A program made the position numbers and the translations under genes. DNA of 64,000 nucleotides from Natronogracilivirga saccharolytica (lineage in GTDB: Bacteria > Bacteroidota > Rhodothermia > Balneolales > Natronogracilivirgulaceae), in the NCBI RefSeq assembly GCF_017921895.1, contig NZ_JAFIDN010000001.1, positions 496,001 to 560,000 of the forward strand, written 5' to 3'. Of the stretch, positions 1 through 9,254 are shown piece by piece. Under the pieces are notes generated by a model. The model did no database searches, was not told where the DNA came from, and was given only the letters and a program-made list of their open reading frames with translations. Numbering within the stretch: the first letter of the stretch is position 1; each line of letters opens with the position of its first letter.

Positions 1-259
1 AACCATCATGAAGCTCATGTGCAATCTGGAGCTCGATTTTTCGGAGATAAGCACTGAATGGGATATTGACGCGAAATCCCGTTTTTCTGATAATTTCGAC
101 AGGTTGCAGGAAATGGCAGATGACGGACTGGTTATTCTGCATGAGGACGGGCTGAAGGTCACAGATACCGGGCGGATGTTCCTCAGAAACATAGCCACTG
201 CATTTGATGCCTATTATGCATCATCCGAAAAAAAGGGCAGATACTCAAAAACAGTGTAA
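1..259 (+). CDS. hemN: HemN C-terminus (oxygen-independent coproporphyrinogen III oxidase), 5' truncated by window edge
   Basis: The frame is open from the left edge and ends at TAA 257-259, so only about the last 85 residues are seen. They match the C-terminal winged-helix-like part of HemN as I know it: a 'KLMCNLELDF' stretch, then 'LQEMADDGLV', then 'VTDTGRMFLRNIA' and 'FDAYY' close to the end. HemN is a radical-SAM enzyme that decarboxylates coproporphyrinogen III to protoporphyrinogen IX without oxygen. The radical-SAM core with its CxxxCxxC cluster would lie upstream of the window, so catalytic residues cannot be checked. The ATG at position 8 is internal. The next gene follows after about 80 bp on the same strand. 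Confidence 0.85.
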   Translation, partial: TIMKLMCNLELDFSEISTEWDIDAKSRFSDNFDRLQEMADDGLVILHEDGLKVTDTGRMFLRNIATAFDAYYASSEKKGRYSKTV

Positions 260-342
260 ATACCGACAGATGTGACTGGACTTCTGTCAATTTCTCTGTT
301 ATTTTCGTCGGACATTAACTTATTCACATCAATCTTGCCGAC

Positions 343-1227
343 ATGGAAAATCCACGCATCCTTGTTCCGACCGACCTTTCCGATTTAAGTCTTGTCGCTT
401 TTGAATCAGCCAATTATCTCGCTGACATACTGGACGGCATGGTACTTCCACTGTATGTGTATCCGCCGGAAAAAGATGGTGCAAGCTTTCCTGTACCGCC
501 TACGCCTCCCAAAAAGATTGAAGAACTTGAAGCCGAGCTGGAGAAAAAAGTCTCAGCTTATGTCGATGAAGACAACCTGGAACCGGTTGTCGTCCGTAAA
601 GGAAAACCGTGGGAAATCATCATGGAGGAATCGGAGGATGCTGACCTGATCGTCATGACATCGCACGGCAAATCCGGCTTTTCCCGGCTCTTTCTCGGTT
701 CTGTGACTGAACGTGTGGTAAGATTCAGCAAAGCCCCGGTCCTGCTGGTTGAGAAAGACTCCAAAATCAAACCGCTCAGCGATATTCTGCTGACCACGGA
801 CTTTTCTGATCACTCGCTTCTCGCATTTGATTACACCCGGGATTTGGTCGCCGCCACCCATGCCAAAGTTCACCTGGTGCATCTTGTAAACCTGTCCCAG
901 TTCAGTAAAGTCAGTACGTTTGACGATCAGATAGAAAGCCTTCAGCAAAAACTGAATGAGTGGGTGGATGAACATTTGAAAGAAATCCGCAAAAATGTAA
1001 CCGCGGAAGTGCTGCCTGTGAAATCCTCCATTCACGAAGCAATAGTCCATCTGACGAACCAGAAAAAATACAGCATGGTGGTAATGTCCACTCTGGGTCA
1101 TACCGGGCTCAAATATCTGCGGCTTGGCAGTACAGCAGCAAATGTTCTGAGGCTGGTAAAAACGGCTGTATTCAGTATAAATCCGCGAATGGACAAGCCC
1201 ATTGGCAAAGAACATGTCGAGCGGTAA
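343..1227 (+). CDS. Tandem universal stress protein (two UspA domains)
   Basis: The 294-residue product has two UspA-type alpha/beta domains, about residues 3-140 and 143-282. Each starts with the usual strand and Asp ('ILVPTDLSD', 'ILLTTDFSD') and ends with a nucleotide-binding loop: 'HGKSGFSRLFLGS' in the first and 'LGHTGLKYLRLGS' in the second. The ATP-binding family pattern is G-2x-G-9x-G(S/T). Here the second Gly and the final Gly-Ser are kept in both domains, but the first Gly is Thr or Ser, as is common in bacterial Usp proteins. The role is probably cytoplasmic stress or energy-state sensing; the ligand is not determinable from sequence. It is followed after 62 bp by the GCS2-CBS fusion, which also carries nucleotide-binding-type CBS modules, so the two may be co-transcribed. 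Confidence 0.9.
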   Translation: MENPRILVPTDLSDLSLVAFESANYLADILDGMVLPLYVYPPEKDGASFPVPPTPPKKIEELEAELEKKVSAYVDEDNLEPVVVRKGKPWEIIMEESEDADLIVMTSHGKSGFSRLFLGSVTERVVRFSKAPVLLVEKDSKIKPLSDILLTTDFSDHSLLAFDYTRDLVAATHAKVHLVHLVNLSQFSKVSTFDDQIESLQQKLNEWVDEHLKEIRKNVTAEVLPVKSSIHEAIVHLTNQKKYSMVVMSTLGHTGLKYLRLGSTAANVLRLVKTAVFSINPRMDKPIGKEHVER

Positions 1228-1289
1228 TCACACGTTCCCCAATTATCGGTTAATCCGATACCCACGACTCCTGTAACCGGCTCACGACC

Positions 1290-3203
1290 ATGGAACATCC
1301 ATCCTCCGCCCGGCATCCTGAAAAGCTGCGTGCTTTTACAAAATACCTGATCCGGGACACAAAAGCGCTGGAACAGATGCTTGCCGACGATATGTTCGAA
1401 CGCGACACCAAACGAATCGGTGCCGAGCAGGAACTTTTCATCATTGACCGGGCCAGCCGCCCCTATTCTCTGAACACCAAACTTATTGAGGAGCTGGATG
1501 ATCCGCATTTTGCATATGAACTTGCCCGGTTCAATCTTGAGTTCAACCTCGATCCTCTGTCCTTTGGCGGCAAATGCCTCCGGAATCTCGAACAGGAGCT
1601 GAACAAACTGATCGGCAAAGCCCGGCAGGTAGCTGAAAAGCATGAAGGGGATATCATTTTGATGGGCTCTCTTTCGACAATCCGCAAGTCGGATCTCGGA
1701 ATGGAAAACATCACCCCGAAGGAGCGATACTACATGCTTAATGATGCGCTTACAAGGGTGCGGGGCGAGGAGCATGAGCTGAAAATAAAAGGTGCCGATG
1801 AACTTCATGTAAAGCACGATTCGGTGATGATGGAATCCTGCAACACCAGTTTTCAGATTCACTTTCAGGTGTCCCAGGAGGATTTTGCCCGTCTGTACAA
1901 CATTGCCCAGCTGGTGGCTGCCCCTGTACTTGGTGCCGCCGCCAACTCACCGTTTCTGTTCGGGAAACAGCTTCTTCATGAAACACGCATCGCCGTTTTC
2001 CAGCAGTCGATTGACAACCGGAAAGCCCAGGACTTTGTAAATGAAAGAAAGCCCCGGGTTCAGTTTGGTTCGCGCTGGATCGAAGAGTCCGTCATGGAGA
2101 TATTTCAGGAAGACATCGCGCGTTTTCGGGTCCTGTTTGCAATCGATGATATCGAAGATCCTTTTGAAGCGCTTGACAGCGGACGCATTCCCAAACTTGA
2201 GGCGCTCCAGCTCTTCAACGGCACGATTTACCGCTGGAACCGGCCCTGTTACGGCATCACCGACGGCAAACCTCACCTCAGAATCGAAAACCGGGTGCTG
2301 CCATCGGGGCCCTCTGTTGTTGACGAAGTGGCCAATGCGGCGTTCTGGCTCGGACTTATGGCAGGCGTATCGTCACAATATGACGACATCACAAAACTGA
2401 TACCATTCAAGGAAGTGGAATCCAACTTCCTGAGCACTGCCCGTCGCGGCCTGCTGTCACAGATTAAATGGCTTGATGGCAACAGCTATCCTACCCAGGA
2501 TCTTATCATGAACGAGCTTATCCCCCTGGCAAGGGAAGGGCTTAGACTTCACGATATTGACAGCGAGGATACTGAGCACTATCTGGGGGTTATACAGGAA
2601 CGAACCCGCAAAGGTCAGAATGGTGCAATCTGGCAGCTTGATTCCTTCCATAACCTTGATGACATCTGGAGTCCGTACGAAAAGCTGACCGCCATTGCCG
2701 ATTCCACTTTGAAAAATCAAAAATCCGGCAAACCGGTCCATCAATGGCCCAAGGCTAAAGTTCACCGGAAAAACCGCTGGGAAAAGGCGTTTGCCAAAGT
2801 AGGGCAGTTCATGACCACGGACATTTACACCCTGCAGGAAGACGACATCATCGATCTGGCGGCCAATGTGATGGAATGGCAGCGAATCAAACATATTCCG
2901 GTTGAGAATGATCAGCATTTTCTCGTCGGAATGGTTACCTACCGTTCCATGATCAGCACACTCAACAATATTATCGCCAAGCAGCTGGATCACACCAATG
3001 TCTCCGTTAGTGATATCATGGACCGCGAGATTGTGACGGTGTCACCGGACACCCCTTCTGTGGAAGCCATTGAACTGATGCAGAACAATGATATATCCAG
3101 TCTGCCGGTTGTTGAAGGCGGCAAGCTCGTGGGCATCGTCACCGAATTTGATTTTGCCCGCATTGCTGCAGAACTGCTCAAGGACAGGTTGAAAAAGCGG
3201 TAA
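1290..3203 (+). CDS. Glutamate-cysteine ligase family (GCS2) domain fused to a C-terminal CBS pair
   Basis: This 637-residue protein has two parts. Residues about 30-480 match the GCS2 / carboxylate-amine ligase family: 'IGAEQELFIID' near residue 45 resembles the family's metal-binding glutamate motif, and 'HLRIENRVLPSG' near residue 330 corresponds to another conserved segment. Residues about 503-632 form two CBS domains ('FMTTDIYTL' and 'DIMDREIVTV' starts, each ending in a G(M/I)VT turn). GCS2 enzymes make amide bonds between a carboxylate (often glutamate) and an amine with ATP; CBS pairs bind adenosyl ligands and usually regulate. The fusion suggests a ligase gated by energy charge. The substrate cannot be told: gamma-glutamylcysteine or another amide are both possible. 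No gshB is nearby. Confidence 0.8.
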   Translation: MEHPSSARHPEKLRAFTKYLIRDTKALEQMLADDMFERDTKRIGAEQELFIIDRASRPYSLNTKLIEELDDPHFAYELARFNLEFNLDPLSFGGKCLRNLEQELNKLIGKARQVAEKHEGDIILMGSLSTIRKSDLGMENITPKERYYMLNDALTRVRGEEHELKIKGADELHVKHDSVMMESCNTSFQIHFQVSQEDFARLYNIAQLVAAPVLGAAANSPFLFGKQLLHETRIAVFQQSIDNRKAQDFVNERKPRVQFGSRWIEESVMEIFQEDIARFRVLFAIDDIEDPFEALDSGRIPKLEALQLFNGTIYRWNRPCYGITDGKPHLRIENRVLPSGPSVVDEVANAAFWLGLMAGVSSQYDDITKLIPFKEVESNFLSTARRGLLSQIKWLDGNSYPTQDLIMNELIPLAREGLRLHDIDSEDTEHYLGVIQERTRKGQNGAIWQLDSFHNLDDIWSPYEKLTAIADSTLKNQKSGKPVHQWPKAKVHRKNRWEKAFAKVGQFMTTDIYTLQEDDIIDLAANVMEWQRIKHIPVENDQHFLVGMVTYRSMISTLNNIIAKQLDHTNVSVSDIMDREIVTVSPDTPSVEAIELMQNNDISSLPVVEGGKLVGIVTEFDFARIAAELLKDRLKKR

Positions 3204-3275
3204 AAGGTTTTTCATTGAAATTTTATTGCTGATTTGCGTTTCCGTATCTTTTGTGCTGAATCAAATCAAACTGAT

Positions 3276-3638
3276 ATGGAGATATATAAAGAATTTCAAT
3301 TTGAGGCCGCGCATTATCTGCCCAACCTGCCTGAAGACCATAAATGCCGGCGCATGCACGGCCATTCATACCGAATCAAACTGTATATCGGTGGACCGAT
3401 AGATCCGGCAATCGGCTGGATCAAAGACTTTGCCGATATCAAAAAATCATTTACGCCGGTATACAAACAGCTTGATCATTATGTATTGAATGATATTGAG
3501 GGACTGGAAAATCCGACCAGCGAAAATCTTGCCCGGTGGATCTGGAACAAGACGAAACCACTGCTGCCGGAACTGACCCGCGTGGAAGTGATGGAAACAT
3601 GCACTACCGGCTGTATTTACGAAGGCGATGACAGCTGA
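3276..3638 (+). CDS. queD: 6-carboxy-5,6,7,8-tetrahydropterin synthase QueD
   Basis: The product is about 120 residues, the normal QueD length. It matches E. coli QueD along its whole length: 'FEAAHYLP' carries the first zinc histidine, 'CRRMHGHSY' gives the catalytic Cys and the two further zinc histidines, 'LDHYVLND' gives the catalytic His-Asp part, and 'PTSENLARWIW' and 'ETCTTGCIY' follow near the C-terminus. It makes carboxytetrahydropterin from dihydroneopterin triphosphate in queuosine/7-deazaguanine synthesis. An upstream ATG at 3234 would add 14 unrelated residues; I start at 3276, where homology begins. No Shine-Dalgarno is evident, which is usual in this part of the bacterial tree. 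Other queuosine genes are absent from the window. Confidence 0.92.
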   Translation: MEIYKEFQFEAAHYLPNLPEDHKCRRMHGHSYRIKLYIGGPIDPAIGWIKDFADIKKSFTPVYKQLDHYVLNDIEGLENPTSENLARWIWNKTKPLLPELTRVEVMETCTTGCIYEGDDS

Positions 3639-3755
3639 CACATTGTCTGTGAGGCCGGAATGATGCGTCTCAGAGCAAATAACTTCGCACATTTTCAGAA
3701 GCTGGGATAAAGACAGTGCAGGCGTGCAATTGTGATACGCAATAGTGATGTATCG

Positions 3756-4493
3756 CTACGGAGCCAGACGTGACCGGACCCATTCTGATTCATCCGATGA
3801 GCCGGACCGGTCCCGCGTATAGCACAACCGGTCATGCAAACGGTTAACCCTGCCCTGCCAGAATTCGATGCGATGGGGACTGACCTTGTACCCGCCCCAG
3901 TTAGCCGGTCTTGGTATTTTGTCAACAGCAGGATATTTCTCTTCCAGTTCTTTTACTTTTCTCTCCAGGTCCCCCCGTGATTCGATCACATCGCTTTGCG
4001 GTGACGCTGCGGCACTGAGGCGGCTTCCCGCAGGACGGGAATTGAAATAGGCATCCGACTGGCTGTCAGGCACTTTACCGGCCACACCCTCAATGCACAC
4101 CTGCCGCATCAGATCCGGCCAGTAAAATATCAGGGATACGTACTGATTGGCAGCAATATGCCTGCCTTTCCTGCTGTCATAATTTGTATAGAACACGAAC
4201 CCGGTTTCATCAAAGTCCTTCAGCAGTACCGTCCGCGATGACGGACGGTTGTCCTGATCAACGGTTGACAGTATCATGGCATTGGGATCGTCCTTAATTA
4301 CGTTTGTTGCTTCCCTGAACCATGTTTCAAACTGCTTGATCGGATTTGTGTCCGCATGCTTTTCCAGTAGCGGCCGGCCCTGATATTCCCGCCGGAGCAA
4401 TGCAAGGGACTGTCGGGTCAGTCTGGCCGGATCCGAAAGCTCTTCCCTGCCCGGAAGCCGCTGCCGAATATAGCGGAAAACAGATCGAATCAT
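3756..4493 (-). CDS. pdxH: Pyridoxamine/pyridoxine 5'-phosphate oxidase
   Basis: The 245-residue product matches PdxH. FMN-binding segments are visible: 'RTVLLKDFDETGFVFYTN' and 'SRKGRHIAAN'. The PLP-side signature 'RIEFWQGRVNRLHDR' and the C-terminal 'RLAP' ending are both present. It oxidises PNP or PMP to pyridoxal 5'-phosphate with oxygen. The protein is about 25 residues longer than E. coli PdxH because of an N-terminal extension before the 'LLRREYQG' helix; a later start is possible, but no internal ATG lies close to the conserved region. It converges on queD with about 120 bp between the stop codons, a stretch in which I see no clear terminator. Confidence 0.92.
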   Translation of the reverse strand: MIRSVFRYIRQRLPGREELSDPARLTRQSLALLRREYQGRPLLEKHADTNPIKQFETWFREATNVIKDDPNAMILSTVDQDNRPSSRTVLLKDFDETGFVFYTNYDSRKGRHIAANQYVSLIFYWPDLMRQVCIEGVAGKVPDSQSDAYFNSRPAGSRLSAAASPQSDVIESRGDLERKVKELEEKYPAVDKIPRPANWGGYKVSPHRIEFWQGRVNRLHDRLCYTRDRSGSSDESEWVRSRLAP

Positions 4494-4604
4494 GCTGACA
4501 AGAGGGGTTTTGTATTAAAAAAATGGTTTATGATAACCCGGAAGCCCAAAAAAACTGCATGAAGAAAGTATCATCAAACCATGTCATATACAAATTATGA
4601 GATT

Positions 4605-4640
4605 AAAAAAAATGCCGCCCTGAGTTATTCAGAGCGGCAT
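4605..4640 (-). terminator. Rho-independent terminator after the 4700-5143 gene
   Basis: On the minus strand a stem of ATGCCGC and CTGA arms (outer arms 4612-4618 and 4634-4640, inner arms 4620-4623 and 4629-4632, one mismatched pair between them) closes a 5-nt loop and is followed by eight T (plus-strand A 4605-4612). It lies 60 bp past the stop of the upstream gene. Confidence 0.85.
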
Positions 4641-4699
4641 AATGACTACATATTTACACAATGACCTGACAAATGGTATCCGTCAGGGAACGATGCAGA

Positions 4700-5143
4700 T
4701 CAAAGATTCCACTGCATATGGCGCTTGTACTCATGCAGGAATTCCTCGATAATTTGTTCTTTTGTGTAGTTGGTCACATCGTGGTAAAGCGGTCCGTCTT
4801 TCAGGAAGACTTCGGCGCGGTACTGATCGCCTTTTTCATCTTTCAGCGGCAACACCGGGAAAGAGAACTCTTTCTGACGGTACGGCCGTGACCTGATGGA
4901 AAAATAGAACTCTTCCGATCCTTCATGGAATACGCGGATAGTGGCAGACATTGCTTCTGTCTCCACATCAATATCACGATCATATTCCTGGAGTTCATTG
5001 GCTATTTCCTCAAAAGCAGGCTCTACCACATCGGCAATAAATTTTTTGACACGAATTTTGCCTTTCGATTCTGCTTCTCTTCTTTTCTTCTTCAGTACAT
5101 CCTCATCAAAAATCTCTTTCAGAGTTTTTTTCCAATTACTCAT
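4700..5143 (-). CDS. Conserved hypothetical protein, 147 aa, charged
   Basis: I do not recognise a named family. The protein is soluble with no signal peptide. It has a very basic N-terminal helix (about residues 5-35), a central predominantly beta region with 'FYFSIRSRPYRQKEFSFPV' (about residues 78-97), and an amphipathic C-terminal helix ending 'EFLHEYKRHMQWNL'. The start is supported by a GGGAG-type ribosome site about 7 nt upstream. It has its own terminator (4605-4640) and is separated from the BCCT gene upstream by only 36 bp, so both may be on one transcript. No function is proposed. Confidence 0.7.
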   Translation of the reverse strand: MSNWKKTLKEIFDEDVLKKKRREAESKGKIRVKKFIADVVEPAFEEIANELQEYDRDIDVETEAMSATIRVFHEGSEEFYFSIRSRPYRQKEFSFPVLPLKDEKGDQYRAEVFLKDGPLYHDVTNYTKEQIIEEFLHEYKRHMQWNL

Positions 5144-5179
5144 TGAAACTCCCGTTTAAATTGCGATTGGATACTACGC

Positions 5180-6760
5180 TTACTGAGATCCACTGTCGAT
5201 ATCCCCGGAATCCTGCGGCTTTTTCGACTTGGCTTTGAATGTTTTGCGCCGTACAAGCCGTTCCGTTCCTTCTGTGCTAAGGCCCTTGTAAAGACTGTAA
5301 CACATCAACAAAAGAATAATGGTAAACGGAAGTCCGGTGGTAATAGCTGCTGTCTGCAATCCGCCAAGTCCGCCGGCAAGCAACAGTACAGCTGCTACTG
5401 CACCCTCGGAAAGTGCCCAGAACACTCGCTGCCCCACAGGAGGATTCGGATTTCCACCGGAAGCAAGCATGTCAATAACAAGTGAACCGGAATCAGATGA
5501 GGTCACAAAAAATGTAATGATCACCAGGGTAGCTGCAATAGAAGTGATCGTTGCAAGCGGGAGGCCATCCAGCATCGCAAACAACATCTGTTCGGTATCA
5601 AGGCCGGAAATTCCAGCATCTCCTAATATTTCCATATTAAGGGCCGTGTTGCCGAATACCGTCAGCCAGATAAATGTAAACGCAGTCGGTACAAGCAGTA
5701 CGCCACCGACAAACTCCTGAATACTTCGGCCTCTTGAGATTCGGGCGATAAACATACCAACAAATGGTGACCATGCAATCCACCATCCCCAGTAGAAAAG
5801 TGTCCATCCGGCAAGCCAGCCATCTACAGCCTCTCCGTCAAATGTTCCCAGCCAAAAACTGGATTGAACAAGATTCTGGAGATAATAACCGGTATTTTCA
5901 ACAGTGGCATTCAGCAGGTATACCGTAGGACCGAGTATGAAAACAAAAATAATCAATCCGACAGCTACACTCATATTGAAGTTACTCAGTCTTCGGATAC
6001 CTTTATCCAGTCCAAGCACTACGGAGATGGTTGCAATAGCTGTAATTCCAGCAATTAACAATATCTGAATGGTAGTTGACACCTCAACGCCGAACAGATA
6101 TTCAAGTCCAGCATTAACCTGCATTACACCGAGCCCCAGCGAAGTCGCCACTCCGAACATGGTTCCGAAAATTGCCAGAATATCAATGGTATTACCTCTC
6201 CAGCCATAGATTTTATCGCCGAGTAGCGGATAGAATGCCGAACGGATGGAAAGCGGGAGTCCTTTTCTGAAATGAAAATAAGCCAGGGACATTCCGACTA
6301 TGATGTAGATAGCCCACGGGTGAAAGCCCCAGTGGAAAAAAGTGAGTCGCATTGCTTCACGAGCAGCCTCCAAAGACTCACCACCTATAGTAGGAGGTGC
6401 CAGGTAATGAAACATGGGTTCGGCAACGCTGAAGAATACCAATCCGATACCCATACCGGCACTGAAAAGCATCGTAAACCAGGATGCATAGCTGTAATCA
6501 GGTTCGGAGTCATCAGGACCCAACTTGATCTTCCCAAACCGACTAAAGAACAAGTAAATTACAAATATAAGAAAAATGGACACAGAAAGGATGTAAAGCC
6601 ATCCGAACTGATCTACAATAAATTCCTGGATATAGCCAAACACTACATTTGTTCTATCTGGAAAAGCTGCGCCCAAAAAAACAAACAAAATGATTATAAC
6701 AATCGAGATAAAAAAGTTATATGGATTGACCTCCAGATTCAGCTTTTTGTGTAGGGACAT
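5180..6760 (-). CDS. BCCT-family betaine/choline/carnitine transporter
   Basis: The 526-residue membrane protein has about 12 hydrophobic segments and the BCCT family core: 'GMGIGLVFFSVAEP' early on (about residues 102-115), where the family's Gly-rich betaine-site helix lies, and the signature 'WWIAWSPFVGMFIARISRG' (about residues 327-345), whose aromatic residues bind trimethylammonium groups. BCCT carriers import glycine betaine, choline or carnitine, usually with Na+ or H+. The Gly-rich motif is the GMGIG form that I associate with Na+-coupled carriers, but this is inference. A strong GGAGG site lies 5 nt before the ATG. It stands next to a ProXVW-type ABC system on the same strand, which argues for osmoprotectant uptake. 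A short charged C-terminal tail may sense osmotic state. Confidence 0.92.
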   Translation of the reverse strand: MSLHKKLNLEVNPYNFFISIVIIILFVFLGAAFPDRTNVVFGYIQEFIVDQFGWLYILSVSIFLIFVIYLFFSRFGKIKLGPDDSEPDYSYASWFTMLFSAGMGIGLVFFSVAEPMFHYLAPPTIGGESLEAAREAMRLTFFHWGFHPWAIYIIVGMSLAYFHFRKGLPLSIRSAFYPLLGDKIYGWRGNTIDILAIFGTMFGVATSLGLGVMQVNAGLEYLFGVEVSTTIQILLIAGITAIATISVVLGLDKGIRRLSNFNMSVAVGLIIFVFILGPTVYLLNATVENTGYYLQNLVQSSFWLGTFDGEAVDGWLAGWTLFYWGWWIAWSPFVGMFIARISRGRSIQEFVGGVLLVPTAFTFIWLTVFGNTALNMEILGDAGISGLDTEQMLFAMLDGLPLATITSIAATLVIITFFVTSSDSGSLVIDMLASGGNPNPPVGQRVFWALSEGAVAAVLLLAGGLGGLQTAAITTGLPFTIILLLMCYSLYKGLSTEGTERLVRRKTFKAKSKKPQDSGDIDSGSQ

Positions 6761-6875
6761 TAAACCTCCATTGTTCGTTCATATTCAGAAAGCCGGTAAT
6801 TATACCGGATTTCAGGACACTCAACTTAATCTTAATCGCGGCCTTGCCCGGCCTTCGGTCAAGTAGTTTTCTTTC

Positions 6876-6899
6876 GGGCCTCTTCAATGAAGCCGGCCC
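6876..6899. other. Hairpin upstream of the BCCT gene
   Basis: GGGCC (6876-6880) and GGCCC (6895-6899) enclose CTTC and GAAG arms around a 3-nt loop. No T tract follows on the minus strand, so it is a poor terminator for the ABC permease gene. It could lie in the leader of the BCCT transcript. Confidence 0.3.
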
Positions 6900-7020
6900 A
6901 CCACATCGACTTTGTGAACATAGTAAATTTCAGCAGTATTGCCAAAATGAATGCTGTAAAAACAGCAGCTTCTGAACAGGCCTGCCTCCAATTAAGGCAA
7001 CAGAGATGCCATTACTGCGT

Positions 7021-7851
7021 CTATTTGTTTTTCTGACCAAACCCGGCAGTGATTCTGTCCAGTATAATGGCAAGAATTACCACCACAAGACCGGCCTCGA
7101 ATCCCTGACCAACCTGCAGTCGCTGAATTCCGCGGAGCACGTCAGCACCAAGTCCGCCGGCACCAATCATTGCAGCAATAACAACCATGGACAGTCCGAG
7201 CATGATCGACTGGTTGACCCCTGCCATGATGGTCGGAGTCGCAACGGGAATTTGTACTTTGAAAAGCTTTTGCCAGCCTGTAGCGCCAAAAGCATCGGCT
7301 GCCTCTGTCAGTTCTTTGGGCACCTGGCGGATTCCCAGATTGGTAAGCCTGATCAGCGGAGGCAGGGCAAATACAAATGTTGCCACGACACCCGGTACCA
7401 GACCAAGACCGAAAAACATAACGGCAGGTATCAGGTAGACAAAAGCCGGCATGGTCTGCATGAAGTCAAGAACAGGTCTTATGAAGTAATCAAATTTGTC
7501 TTTTCTTGCTGCAAGTACACCCAGTGGCAGACCTACTGCCATAACCAGCAATTCAGCTGTTATTACAAGTGACAGGGTTTCAATAAAAGCTCTCCACAGT
7601 CCGATATTTTCTGACAGCAGCAGACCGAGAGCGGCAAACAGCGACACCCTCCACCCTGCCATATACCACGTTAAAGCGGCTATGGCAACAATCAGGACTG
7701 CTGGATGAACGGCCATCAGCCCGTCTTTGAGATTATTAACAATAAAAAAGACAAAGGCACTGAAAGAGTCGAAAATAATGGCATATTCTCTGACCAGATA
7801 ATCGACAGCATCAGACACCCAGTCTCTTAACGGTACTCGGAAAGGTAGCAT
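7021..7851 (-). CDS. proW: Glycine betaine/proline ABC transporter permease
   Basis: The 276-residue protein has about six membrane segments and a binding-protein-dependent permease signature: the EAA loop 'ELTEAADAFGATGWQKLFKV' (about residues 182-201), which docks on the ATPase. The segments 'TMPAFVYLIPAVMFFGLG' and 'NQSIMLGLSMVVIAAMIGAGGLG' are typical of ProW/OpuAB. It forms the inner-membrane channel for glycine betaine or proline betaine. It lies 46 bp downstream of proV on the same strand and is the last gene of the proX-proV-proW order. The N-terminal hydrophilic part is shorter than in E. coli ProW. Confidence 0.92.
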   Translation of the reverse strand: MLPFRVPLRDWVSDAVDYLVREYAIIFDSFSAFVFFIVNNLKDGLMAVHPAVLIVAIAALTWYMAGWRVSLFAALGLLLSENIGLWRAFIETLSLVITAELLVMAVGLPLGVLAARKDKFDYFIRPVLDFMQTMPAFVYLIPAVMFFGLGLVPGVVATFVFALPPLIRLTNLGIRQVPKELTEAADAFGATGWQKLFKVQIPVATPTIMAGVNQSIMLGLSMVVIAAMIGAGGLGADVLRGIQRLQVGQGFEAGLVVVILAIILDRITAGFGQKNK

Positions 7852-7897
7852 AAATGAAATATCAACTCGTTAAAATTTCTGTTCTGAAATAGCGATG

Positions 7898-9184
7898 TCA
7901 GGACTTATTGTCTTGTTCGCCTGTATTGTCCGTTCCCAGTGATTCCGGGGAACCCGTATTTATTTTACCCTCATCAATTGCCTCGGGATCCTGGGACAAG
8001 GCAGCAATGATAGCCCCTCGGACAATGACGCCCCTTAATCTGTTTTTGTCGTCAACAACGGCGATCGGACCGTATTCACTATCATGATAGGCATTGATGA
8101 CATCACTCAGGGCTTCGTCTTGATCAACTTTGCTTGCCTCACGCAGAAGTGACTTGTCGAAGGGAACATCATCTTCCTTCTGATGTTTTTTCAGATTCTC
8201 GGCCAGCTCATCGGCAAGAATGTACCCTTTCAGATCACGCTTGGAATCGATCATGAATATTCCCGACAAGCCGTTCCTTTTCATTTTCCGGAGTATTGTC
8301 CTCGGGCCGTCACCGGTGAATGCAATTTCCTTTGCCGGCTGCATTATCGTTCCGGCTGTAAGCACAGCGGCACGATCCATGTCTTCAACGAATGCTTTGA
8401 CATAGTCGTTTGAAGGTCTGGATATAATTTCCTCTGCCGAACCGATTTGTACAATTTCACCATCTTTCATGATGGCAATCCGGTCACCAATACGGAACGC
8501 TTCATCCAGGTCGTGCGTCACGAAGAGAATGGTTTTCTTCATGGTGGATTGAAGCTCGATCAGCTCGTCCTGCATCTGACGGCGAATCAGCGGATCAAGT
8601 GCACTGAAAGCCTCATCCATTAGCAGAATGGGAGCATCTACTGCCAGACCGCGGGCAAGCCCTACACGCTGCTGCATACCGCCCGACAATTGGGACGGAT
8701 AACTGTCCTCATTCCCTTTCAGCCCCACCTGTTCGATCATTTTCCGGGCTTTTTCCTGCCGGACCTCCTTATCAACACCCTGCAGTTCAAGTCCGAACTC
8801 AACATTTCCGAGAACAGTCCGGTGCGGAAGAATGGCAAAATTCTGGAAGACCATTCCGCAAAAAGTGTTTCTCCGGAATTCACGAAGTTCTTTTTGATTG
8901 AGTTTGACAATATCGGTTCCGTTGATAATGATTTCACCGCTTGTCGGTTCATGAAGCCGGTTGATCAGACGCTGCAATGTCGACTTGCCGCTCCCTGACA
9001 GCCCCATCAGGACAAACGTTTCACCTTCTCTGACCGAAAAATTGATTTTCTGAACACCGACAACCTGCTTCAGCTCCTGCAGAATTTCATCTTTTGTCTT
9101 CCCCTCCTCAAGAGCTTCAATTGCCTTCTTTGGATTTTCACCAAATATCTTGTAAAGATTATTAACCGTAATTATATCACTCAT
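7898..9184 (-). CDS. proV: Glycine betaine/proline ABC transporter ATP-binding protein with CBS pair
   Basis: At 428 residues this is the usual ProV/OpuAA length. Walker A is 'GLSGSGKST' (61-69), the ABC signature 'LSGGMQQRV' lies near residue 166 and Walker B 'ILLMDEAFSALD' near residue 187, followed by 'FVTHDLDEA' with the switch His. An N-terminal helix precedes the ATPase, as in ProV. The C-terminal third (about residues 280-400) holds two CBS modules, which in OpuA sense ionic strength or c-di-AMP. Energises ProW-mediated betaine import. A terminator-like hairpin at 9255-9292 separates it from proX upstream, so some transcription must read through or begin in the 120 bp gap. Confidence 0.94.
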   Translation of the reverse strand: MSDIITVNNLYKIFGENPKKAIEALEEGKTKDEILQELKQVVGVQKINFSVREGETFVLMGLSGSGKSTLQRLINRLHEPTSGEIIINGTDIVKLNQKELREFRRNTFCGMVFQNFAILPHRTVLGNVEFGLELQGVDKEVRQEKARKMIEQVGLKGNEDSYPSQLSGGMQQRVGLARGLAVDAPILLMDEAFSALDPLIRRQMQDELIELQSTMKKTILFVTHDLDEAFRIGDRIAIMKDGEIVQIGSAEEIISRPSNDYVKAFVEDMDRAAVLTAGTIMQPAKEIAFTGDGPRTILRKMKRNGLSGIFMIDSKRDLKGYILADELAENLKKHQKEDDVPFDKSLLREASKVDQDEALSDVINAYHDSEYGPIAVVDDKNRLRGVIVRGAIIAALSQDPEAIDEGKINTGSPESLGTDNTGEQDNKS

Positions 9185-9254
9185 ATAAAACCCGCTTAAG
9201 CGAATTGATTTAACTATTCTGAGATTTACCTGATTACATCATGTGCCCTTAAAC

